The position numbers were made by a program, and so were the translations under genes. DNA of 64,000 bases from Mnemiopsis leidyi (Eukaryota; Ctenophora; Tentaculata; Lobata; Bolinopsidae): assembly GCA_000226015.1 (NCBI GenBank), contig JH153139.1:26054-90053 (forward strand). The letters are read 5' to 3'. The notes beneath the pieces are model-generated. The model saw nothing but the letters and a program-made list of their open reading frames with translations, was not told where the DNA came from and ran no database searches. Every line of letters starts with the position of its first letter. The stretch's first letter is position 1. Below, in pieces: positions 42,876 to 54,300 of this stretch.

Positions 42876-43045
42876 GTGCTTAGTCAATAAAGACACCGTG
42901 GTTGTTATAAAAGGAAACTAAAAGTATCCAGGATGAGAAACATGAAATTTATGAAATTCATGATCAATGGTCGGTGGGGATTGAGACCGTACCCACTTAA
43001 ATCACTTTAAGTGTTTAACACAGTGCCCCTCAGTTATCCATCCTG
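42876..43045. repeat. Dispersed repeat, copy 2
   Basis: Same ordered blocks as 10797-10930 (CTTAGTCAATAAAGACA, TATCCAG, AATGGTCGGTGGG, AAATCACTTTAA), with insertions of about 40 bases. Confidence 0.75.
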
Positions 43046-43059
43046 CCACCACAATTTAT

Positions 43060-44280
43060 GACGAGATTATATCCGTCTGCGAGAGTCGAGTATCACCGCG
43101 ACAATACTGAATACAATTTTTCAGTTTGATTAAAGATAAATTTATTTGATTTGTTGTGTTGAAATAAATTGACGAGATTATATCCGTCTAACGTTCTAAC
43201 GAAACTGCGTGAGTCGGGTATCACCGCCACAAGAAATAGTTAAAATATGCCTCAGTTGCAAGATGTTGCCTAGCCCTGCTGACGCGAAGCGGCAGCCTCC
43301 GTAAGACAATGCCTCAGCACCCAGCGATACAATAGACTTTTAGTTGTGGCAGTCAAACTCAAATTCAATGCGGATTGCGGCGGACAATCTCAATCGTTTC
43401 ACGTTTGCCCATATTTGCCGCGAACCCGCGCAACTTCCGCCCGAGGCGAGTTTTCTAAACATGAAAACAAAAACGTTTTCGCGGACTCCGCTGAAATTGA
43501 AAATGTCCGTCTTGTCTTGTCTGACTTTGTCCGACGCTCATTCTCTTATTCACCTAACAGTAACCAGGTGCTTACGTACGCTACGCGCGCAAAAGGGCGC
43601 TGGTTTGAACTTGTCGAGGTGTTACCCCGTTACCCGACTCGCGCGCAGCTCTCCTTTCGTTAGAACGTTAAGGAGACGGATATCATCTCGTCAAGTTTGA
43701 GCAACTCATTCTCCGAGAATAAAACCAAAAACGACGGGAGGGTGCACTTTGCTGTACAAATATCCCTGTGCGACTGCGAGCTTAGCGCGAAATAACTAAA
43801 AAAAGGACGGACGCGCAAACTTGTAGTTGTACAGCAGCGCGCACCCTCCCGTCATTTTATTCTCCGGGAGGAGAATAAAATCAATTCGCTTCGAATGAGG
43901 GTTGGACAAAGTCAGACAACGGGCGTTGCGCGCGCGGCTCTCTCTACGCGTGATGGCCGCGACAGTAGGTTATCAACCTACAATCTCTACGTTTCCCTCC
44001 GATCGGGAGGGAAGCTGAAGCAACAAAGATTGAGGTCCCCAGGAAAGATGTTGATTTGCAACAAAGATCCCCCGATCGAAGGAGACCGTAGCGGTAGACT
44101 GTAGAGAGAGCGGCGCATCGCCCGGTAACGCCTTGCTAAGTCAATGTAGCCATGTAGGACACACTCAACACTGTGTTGTGTGTGAGCTTTTGCGTCGCGC
44201 GCCTAATTTCGCGCTAAGCTCGCACAGGGATATACGTGTTTAGCAACGCTGCGCCCGGTAAGGACCTTTCCGGTCATAAA
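43060..44280. mobile_element. Nested inverted repeats, CpG-rich
   Basis: Several pairs of inverted blocks: about 43167-43203 with 43660-43697 (GACGAGATTATATCCGTC against its complement); about 43515-43545 with 43893-43920 (TGTCTGACTTTGTCC); about 43708-43760 with 43826-43875 (TTCTCCGAGAATAAAA, GGGAGGGTGC); about 43765-43795 with 44200-44235 (ATATCCCTGTGCG, GCGCGAAAT). A direct repeat (CGGCTCTCTCTACG, then GGTCCCCAG) occurs near 43937/44420. Much richer in CpG than its surroundings. It looks like foldback DNA elements inserted into one another; no transposase seen. Confidence 0.65.
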
Positions 44281-45343
44281 TATATAACATTAACATTAAT
44301 TTAACATTAACATACAACAAAAACTGCTCCTACAGTTGGTCAAATACTTTCACTTTCAGATATCATTTGGACCATCGTATCCGACGAAATAGAGTCTTAA
44401 GTTATAACTGGGCGCTGTGCGGCTCTCTCTACGGACCCGAAACAAAGACTGGGGTCCCCAGAAGAAATCTTAAGATGATCAACAGACATTTTAAACGTCA
44501 ACCTGAGGCTAAGGAGAGTACTAAGACTAAAGAAGCAAAAGGGTCCCTAACTCCACATAAACAGGTTGTCATTCGGCAATGTCAGCAACTCACTAGCAAG
44601 TGAGTAAGTGCGTGAGTCAGACCGAAGAGAAAGCGTCGTGTCTATATTCCATCTGTATGTATGCTAGCCCGAAACAATGTACGCTTAGCAGAAAATTAAA
44701 ACGATTAATCACAATTATGAAATTTGAAATAAAATAATAGAGCAATCACATTCCGGCTTATCATATTTGAAATGTATGGGTATGACTCAGAAAATTCCCA
44801 TATCAAGATACCAAAGTTACATTGAATTGTACATGAATATCAAGATTTAGTCAAACTTAAAGTTATAAATAATTTTACGCAAAAAAGTAAAAGAAAGTAG
44901 TCCAACATTTAACTGTAATGTTCCAACTTAACAAAAGCAATCACTATGGTTATTGTTTGTTTGATTTGAAGGATTCATCAGCAAACGAAAACAGAAAACT
45001 GATCTTTAGTTCGGAATGATGAGGAAATCACAATTGTCTGAATTCTTTTCAAGTTTTATCTCATGCCATTACACAATACACGGTTGAAAATGAAACTTCA
45101 AAGCGTGATCAAATGTCAGTTAAAACCTACCCACTGTGATTCAGATTGATAAAATCACACAATTAAGTAGAAAAGAAAATGTGTTTGTGAATAAAACTAT
45201 CTTATCGTTTAAGAACGACTTTTCACTGTACAAATGAACTCACATTCAAACTTCAATAAAAATCGCATCACTTACTTCCAGTTGTTTTATCAAATAACGT
45301 AAAACACCGCAACACCCTTAGTTGACAACATCAGGAGAATCAC

Positions 45344-48300
45344 TTATTTGACGAGATGTTTGTACTTGGAGTAGATGGCGTAGAGAACACGTAGAGTAGA
45401 CTTGAGATCTTTACTGACGATACTCTCAGCTGTACATTTAGGCCGGGGTATTCCTGCCTCCTGCATCAGGTTCAGAGCAAGTGTCACGTTGTGCAACTGA
45501 AACAGAACAACAAAATAAGTATTTTAAGTTACAAATCTGTTTTACAACAACATGTGTTATTTCTAGTTAATAATCTGTTTTACAACAACATGTGTTATTT
45601 CTAGTTACAAATCTGTTTTACAACAACATGTGTTATTTCAAGTTACAAATCTGTTTTACATTTTACAACAAGATGTGTTATTTCTAGTTACAATCTGTTT
45701 TACAACAACATGTGTTATTTCTAGTTACAATCTGTTTTACAACAACATGAGTTATTTCTAGTTACAAATCTGTTTTACAACAAGATGTGTTATTTCTAGT
45801 TAAAATATGTTTTACAACAACATGTGTTTTTTCTAGTTAAAATCTGTTTTACAACAACATGTGTTATTTCTAGTTAAAATCTGTTTTACAACAAGATGTG
45901 TTATTTCTAGTTAAAATATGATTTACAACAACATGTGTTTTTTCTAGTTAAAATCTGTTTTACAACAACATGTGTTATTTCTAGTTAAAATCTAGTTTAC
46001 AACAACATGTGTTATTTCTAGTTAAAATCTGTTTTACAACAACATGTGTTATTTCTAGTTAAAATCTAGTTTACAACAACATGTGTTATTTCTAGTCACA
46101 AATCTGTAAAATAGATGAAAATTAACGTAATTTCAGCAAAACAAAAGTCGCAATATTTGAGGTTACCTTATGATCGTAGGCAGTAGGTTCCATGCTAAAA
46201 GAGTACATAGGAACGTAGTACCCTTCAGCTAAACTCATCATCACCACCAGATTCACTCCGTTACTGAAGTCCTCCTCAATGTTGCTACATCCACGGTTTA
46301 TTTGGGACAACTGCTTGTTCGCAAACGCCATAAGTGACTGGTTGGAAAGAGATAGTGTGAGAAAAACTATGAACAACTGGACAAATAAAAAAGGAGAATC
46401 AGATATTTCTTCCTGTGACTAAACACAAAAACAATGACAGAAATACACTTACTCCTTTAACAGCGTTAAGTTTGTCAGGAGCGGAATCAAAGAGAGTGTC
46501 GAACACATCCCTTTCTTGTTGACGTGCAGCGAAGTTGTAATGTCTGAAAAAGAGATAGTGTGAGTGTTTGTACACAACTGTATGATCAAATATCAAATTT
46601 CAAAGGAGAATGGACTTTGGAGTCTTAGGTTGATAAATCTGTTACAAGTAAACAAAAAACAGTTTAAGAGCAACAATTTTAGGGAGAAGAGGAGTCACAA
46701 TGAAACTTTGAACGTACTCTTTATCTTTAGATTCAGATACAGCAAGGATATCGATAGAAGTGCTCATCTCAACTTTGTATAGTCAAGGGTATAACGAAAC
46801 AGTTGGGCTTGCAAAGGTACTCAGACCCAGAGAAATAATTCTAGATATTTCAATAGCTTGGCTATAAAGTGTAATGCTGAGTTGAGTAGATACAATGTAT
46901 AGTGTGGCAAGATAAGGAGACGCAACATCAACACGCCTTACTCATAACATTAGGAATAAAGAGATTGTTGAGATCGGGACAGATGATGAGAGGATGTGTA
47001 GGCAGGAAAACAGATTTGTTACAAACACAGTGCAGACAGTTTATAGAGACTAGATAGTTTATAGAGACTAGATAGTTGTTGACACAATGAAGATAACTAG
47101 AGAGAGTAGATTATAGTTAATAGGAAGCACTCACTCTCGCTCCTCGTCCCCAGTTATCTGTTCTGTGATAGTTTCTGTTTGTTGTGTAGCTTTCTGTCGG
47201 ATACAGAAGGGTTAAAATCTTTGCGCAGTCTAAACTCAAACAACCTGTTTTCAGTACATCGAAACTACATAATATTAACTAAATATATCAACTGTATATC
47301 CCCAATCCTCATTCTAACATGTTAGACATACTGTGATCTGGAGAACTTGAATCTTAACGAAGCTGGGAAGTCGCCTGGGAATGCCGTAGTGTCTAGCTAG
47401 AGCCACCAGGAGGTGAAGGACTGATATCAAGTACTTGTTGTGTATGTTGTCCACGTTCCACTTGATTCCGTCGTCAGCTACCTGGAATTTGGGGTTCATC
47501 TAGAACTCCGCATTAGTTCAGCTTTACAACTTGGCGGACATGTAAAAAAGTGAGTCTCTTACTTTTAAGAAGCTTACTAGCACTGAAGACAATCAGGCAT
47601 TAGAAAGTCATATAAAAGCTTATAACTGTAGAAATGCGCGTGAGTACACTTAGAAAAGATATCAGGAAATACCCTGACAGATACCTGGAGATGATAGTTG
47701 ATCTGATTGAGGACTTCAGTAAGTTTGGCTTTCTGGGACGCAATACTTTGGGCTACTTCCTTATGCTCGATCTTAGCGGACGCCAACTTTTCTGTACAAA
47801 GAAAGAGATAATTAGAAATCTCTTGTCATGAAGTGAGTCTAAAGAATGAATCTAGCTCAGTACCCTGACTTAGTTAAAAACAGATTAAAAACCCTTAAGA
47901 CTTAAGTCGAATTCTCACCGATAAGCGCAGAGAGAACCTGGCCATCTGACAAATCTTCGCACAAGTTTTTGACGACGATGTGGTCGTCAGTCAGAACATC
48001 GTTAATCCACTCCTTGAGTTGCTGCGAGAGAGCTTGTACTTGCGGGTCTTTCAGAGATTCATTAGACACTTGTCTTTTGTAGTCTCCACTTTCTGCGGAC
48101 AGATGCAAGGTGGTTTTTAGAAATTGACAGGGTTGATGAGAAAGCGAAGTTCCCAGTCAGCAGTGACATGATCAATATTCTTAGCATTACATACATAGCT
48201 ACAGTGAGTGATTACATACATAGCTACAGTAGGGTGCTGACAGATCGTCACACCTAGCAACTATGTCAGTAGTTATTATACAATGTGTAATACACACGGT

Positions 48301-51300
48301 GACTTGGTAGTGGATACTACACGTAGTAGTCTATATCTAGTGAGCTTACTAGATATATGTAGTGAGAAATACGCGGGTTATTATCTTCACAAACCTGACG
48401 CTAGAATTTTCTTGAGTTGAGCTTCGCTAGTCAAAATCATGGTAAACAACAATAGTTTCCTTAATAAGTAAGATTATGAAAAAGCGCCTTATTTAGGGTT
48501 CAAAATTAAAGTTTTGTTGATGAATCAGCCGAAAGTTTCTCGCAAAGCAAAGCTTTAAGGAAATAACGGCACTACGGCAGTATCGAAGAAAACTGTCTGA
48601 TACAACTACACTCTGTACACGCACTGAGTTCATGGCAGATACGGTATGCTTGTTAACCAATTAATTACAGCGAATGTGCGACAAAAGAATCATGCCAGAG
48701 TTCATATCTGACAGTGACAGTTGGTCTGTAAAATGTAGACTATGTGCAAAGTTCGACAATTATTCAAGCTAACGATCGTGAAGGAAGATTCTTTCAGAAA
48801 AATGTTTAAAATGTGCAGTATGTTGCCTTGGTAGGACGGCACCGCATTACTGATAGGCAAAAATATCGCAAGCTAATTAATTCTTCTGAGATTTGACCGA
48901 TTTTGATTGGCTGAATTCGGAAAATTTATTCAACTTAACGAATGATAATTAGCGAGGTGAGGCTGTGGTTATTGATGTAAATAAGCTTTTTCCCAACTGC
49001 TATAGCCGTATTCGTAAATTTCTATCTAACTTCGAACGTGCCCTTGACTTCGAAGTTCGTAGCCTAATATTTTGAGACAAAATTACTTAGTATAATTTAC
49101 AGCGATGTAAATTTAATGTCCATTACTCTCTTACCATCCATGCCAGTTTCCATTATTCCAGATGTCAGAGGTCTCAGAGCTTCCTCCTTCTCACGTTCTA
49201 GTTCGTCAACTGAAACAGACAGCGGTAAATCATGTGTCCAGTGAACGCTTTTTAAGTAGGGAATATGAGGATTCGTTATGGCAGAAGTCAATATCACTAA
49301 TCACACCGCAGCTATTGTGAATGGTAAAAGGTACACATAACACAGGAAATGCGATTGGGTATATTCTGTTCGCAGTTCAAAATTCCCGCATTCCAGCAGC
49401 TAGAGATATACCATTTTGAAAGTGGAATTATAAAAAATATAAAATAACGGGAAGCGACTGCTAGAAAATTAGTGCTAATGAGCAAATTTGAAAATTTTAA
49501 AGGAGAATGGGGTGATATTTTGGAGGATAAAAGTCCCTAGGTGAAACTTCATTAGTAGATTCTCGCTACGAATACCGGATATCCTAGAAATTACAATCTC
49601 CAAAGTTTGAATGTTTCTAAAACCTGACACAGTGTAACCGATGGAAGGCATTGGACAACTTCTCTTTCGAGTCATAGACCATCGTCTACGTGGGAACAAT
49701 TTGAACACGGACTTAAGAGAAGAAGCACGACCATTATGTGAGTATCCGTTCATGAGGATCGGGAGAGATAGATGAGGCAAACCTCCGAGATACGATACAA
49801 ACTGATATTCCGAGATACGAGGCAAACTGATATTCCGAGATACGAGGCAAACTGATATTCCGAGATACAAGAGAACCGCAAAATACTGACGGAGATGAGT
49901 AAATGTGTAGTTGGGAACGGTTAGTCCGGACAAACAAGTTACCAGTCATTCTTGGAAATAGCGGGCAAGTGACGGTCTTGTTTGGAGAGTAAGTCTTTGT
50001 CAGAGCGATTATCTCTTTATCTGGTTAATTAAACTGCCTGTGTGTCAGTGTAGTTAGAGCTAGTCTGTGCAGTTAGAGCTAGTCTGACCGTCTGATAGTA
50101 TCGTATATTTATTGAAGTACGTTATGTACTGAATACTGAGCCTTCGTGAAACCAGGCGACTCATATGGACTTGTTCGGCACAAATAATTGTAACGATGAA
50201 GGAGATGGAGAGAGTGAGAGAAAGAGAGAGAAAGAGAGAGAAAGAGAGATATTACCTGAGAACACCCTTAATCCGGAAAGAAAACGATACATCGAAAATT
50301 ACAATTAAACTAAGTTTTGTACAAATATAGAACGAAGGTTTGACAGAAGGTGGAGAGAGAAGAAAACAAAACTTCCGATACAAATCACAAGTGTTGACAT
50401 TTCCACGACAAACCAGATATGATAATGTCAAAAATTTCAAGACAGAGGTAATGGTGAGGACTGTACCTTCTTTGCAAGCATTGGCAACGCCAGCCTTTTG
50501 TCTGCCAAGAAGAGTAGATAGGAGGGTCATTTTGGAGTTTATCTGCACCTAGAACAGCACGAAACTATAACAACTACAGAGGGTTTTAACTAAAGCAATG
50601 CAGCAACTACATGTCTCTCTGACGCACGGCTTATTGGGCTGGTAACGTCATGTGACAGAAATACCTCGCTGTGATTGGCTGTTCTGCTGTGATTCTCAAC
50701 AGGCGAACTTACACGCCTGTCATCAAGTTTTGAAGGAGTTTTCTACGATTTATTTTGTACAAATGTCATGTCACAAGAATGTGTGTACAAGTAATTAACA
50801 GTTCAAGATACAATCCACAAAGCAAGGACACGCTGACTGATGCGACAATGACACTTACTATATAAGCATTATCTACTGTTTGACATAATTACAGCCAATT
50901 GTATCGTACGAGCAACTAAGACGGGTGTATGCAGTAAAACAGACTTGGTGAATGAAACCCTGTAAACGACAAAATCAATAGACAGAAAACATTTTGACTT
51001 AAGTTTCGACTGTCAAGACGTTCAAAGAAAGTCAAAACTATTATGCCACGCCTTTGTATCGGTTTATAATGTATTTACACGGTTTTCCGTATAACTCCTG
51101 CAAGGAGTAATGACAGTTCCAGTAAACAGTACTGCGGAACAACCTCGGAAAATGTATTAAGCGTATTAGTATTCACACTAACAACAATTATACTACAGTA
51201 CTGATTAGAACTTAGACTTGGAATTGTAGATCTTACTGCCTGAGAGTATGGTAAAATTCGTCAGAGTATTTGAAAAAAAAATATTTTGCGATCGAATACA

Positions 51301-54300
51301 CGATCAAACTTTTGATTGATTTAATGATTCTTAATAATTCTTTCTTTAACCGGAAGTTTTCTAGTCTAACCTGTCCTAGAAAGTGAAAATTAAACTTTGT
51401 TTCTTACCATAGTTGGAGGAAGAAATGTGGATTAAATGTCCCACATGCGTTGGAATACTCTCAAACCCAAGAGTAACGTTATACTCTTTTTTGAATACAA
51501 ACATGTCAGGCAAACCGACTAGATCAATACTATTGAACTTAAAACACCTTAGGAAAATAGGAAAATTTGTTTAAGTGATAATTTTAATTATTTTGTGTTG
51601 AACGGTGAGAACGTCATTGCTCTGATCCCCAAACAATTCCTTTCCATGAGGAGTATTGCTCATAGAATAAACCTAAATTTATGTGAATACGATTACTCAT
51701 ATTACTAGGACCGCCAATGTTATACTAACCAGACGAATAGCATGCTGGATAGTGTGATAATAGTGTAGGTGAATTATTCATCACCGAAAATTATTGCTTT
51801 ATTGATTATTACGTACAACAGTTTTCTTAAATAGTACTGACATGTTATCACATTGTTACCTACTAAATAATAAGGACAAAATATAATCACGATTTTCTAA
51901 ACACAGATGACTATTAAGTACTGGCTGTAGTAAGAATTAACCATAATTGTAAATCTACCCAGAGGCTAGATTAGGTCTCCGTAATAAGAATCGACCCTAG
52001 TTGTAAACCTACCTAGATTAGGTTTGTACCCCTTGTCTCCGTCAGCCTCCCCACTCAAACACAACAAGAGAGGTGTCTTGCTCATTTCGACAAGTACTCT
52101 AGCTACACAACAACTTGATGTAAAGTGTCGGTACAAGGGTGAGGTAGGTACTGAACTCTACGTTGTAACTTGTAAATAAGAAGATTCTAGAGTTGTCCGG
52201 AGTAGAGCAGTTCGATAACACCAACGAGTCTTGTTCAAGTCTACGCAGACAAATTAGGAGATCATAAACAAGATTCATTAACTAAAATGCGGCGCAAAGC
52301 AAATTTAGGAAGAAACATTTTTGACATACGTCCAAATTGAGATGAACAAAAGATAAGTTACTAAATTTAGATGTGTCCATGGCCAGATCAAACTAAATTT
52401 AACGCAACAAAACCAGCTCCCAGTCTATTAATTGGATCTCTTAATTACAAAAGAAAGTTGGACAAAGAAATAACAATAAAAATGGGCGAACTCTTCTTGG
52501 CCTTTGTTTCTTTTCACGCATCATACTTCATGTAGTACTTAAAAGTAGTTTGCAACTGACTAAGAATTATTTGTTCTCATTGGCAGATGATTTAATTAAG
52601 TAATTAAATACTAATTAAACACTAATTAAATAATCTAACGACAAGCAAGCGCGAAGAGCTGAAGAGCTGCAAGCAGGTGGATAATGAAATAAAGACAGGC
52701 TCAATGATCAGAGCATTACATCCGCCCGAAGAGAGAGGTTGCCGAGATTTGGTAGGAAATGGGTTCGGTAATAAGCCGGTATGTATTGTACTCTGTAGCT
52801 GTGATAAATTTACTTCAAAGGCAGTGGCAATCACAGCACCATTAACCTTGGAGACAGCGTTATATGACGGTGTTATGCCTACAAATTGACCGGCTGGAAA
52901 GGCTTGGTCAACAGGCATCTAAATACAACTTGTCTTATGAACAGCAGATGTTATCTAAAATCACCACGTATTAACTCGTGTAAAATGGTCTAAGTAATGT
53001 CACTACATGCACATAAAGTGAGGAAGGCAATGTTATTTAAGGCGAAACTTGGAGTTTGAACTATGATAATTATAAACACCAAAACAAGCTCTGATTCTGT
53101 CCTGACTTAAGACATCTGAGACGGGAACAATGTTGACCTTTTCTTTATATGTAAATCAAGATGCATTTAACTGATTTATGAAGATGAAATAGCTAATAGC
53201 TTAGCTTCAGAGGTACTGTATTCGCCATTCGACCCGTTTCCATGCCTCGTCTGAGCTATAATGGTTCATACAATTTCGAAGTGAACTATAGCATAAGCGG
53301 TGCATGTGTATCTAAAAATCTTCATCAATCTAAAAACACGATTTCAGACCAATCTCATTACGTAATTTAAAAGTACGAAAAGCGACTTTAAGGTTGATAA
53401 ACCGAGGCCCGATTAGTTCAACAGCATTTCAAATAAAATTTATGCATTAATTCGTTAACGAGACCAAAGAAACACTATTCGCCAAAAGAAGCAGCAATAC
53501 AAATACTTGAGTAGAAAGTAGCTGTGATGTATAAAACCAAAGTATAAGCCTGTAATGAACAGGGTGTAATGAATAAGTGCGTAAGGAAGCAGCTAGTGGG
53601 AACGGTTAGATCCACGGGCTGGGGTCTTGAAGTTTAGACACGAGGCGGGGATTAAATAAATCTCAGACATGTTAAACATGGCTGCTGAAATTACAGTATT
53701 GAAACTGATGAGAGGTTCAACAGCGGATTAATACCAGATCAGCGGAACTGAGAATGTGGAGAATCTTAGAAATGCTCAAAATAAAGCTCATAATGACGGA
53801 CAATAAAAATAAAATTTACCACCAGTCGATCAACCTATAGAATTGGTTCAAGATCTCGTTATCGCGATCCTCCTTTGAACTTTCGCGCTTACACTAATCA
53901 AACTCAGGGACAATTTGAAGGACGAACGTCAAAAAAGATCAAGACATTTAGTGATACGGACTAAACCGCTTAACCTGTAGAGCGATAGTAAAAAGTAAGG
54001 ATTTATCTATCCAGGTAGGATTAGTTTTACCCCAAATAATTTTGAATTGAGAGTTTTAGATTCTTCGAAAATCGGCGAGTTTCCATTTTCCAAAAGTTTT
54101 AACAAAACACAAGCTGAACTCCTCTGCAATGGTTAGTTTTCCGGACTCAAGATATACTTACGTTTGGACAATATCTTGGGAATGGGATCTTTAGAGGGGC
54201 CCCGAGCAGCCAGGTCTTCAGACGAAGTCTTCATGATGGTGTGAGTGTACATACTCGAGGTTGAATACATACTCGATTGCGAGTAAAGACTCGAGGTTGA

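Larger units (their letters stand above)
40222..45343. other. Gene-poor, repeat-rich interval
   Basis: Five kb with tandem repeats (40960-41460), a dispersed repeat (42876-43045) and nested inverted repeats (43060-44280). A 78-codon open frame at 44367-44603 is preceded by a CAG acceptor-like site but has no recognised similarity. Confidence 0.6.

Noticed and set aside
43344-43700. Overlapping + strand open frames of 105-118 codons
   Set aside because: They lie inside the CpG-rich inverted repeats, where stop codons are rare; not convincing as genes.
52622-52918. 98-codon minus-strand frame, with an overlapping 70-codon plus-strand frame
   Set aside because: Both strands look equally plausible, neither has a matching start/splice context for parvin, and I recognise neither.
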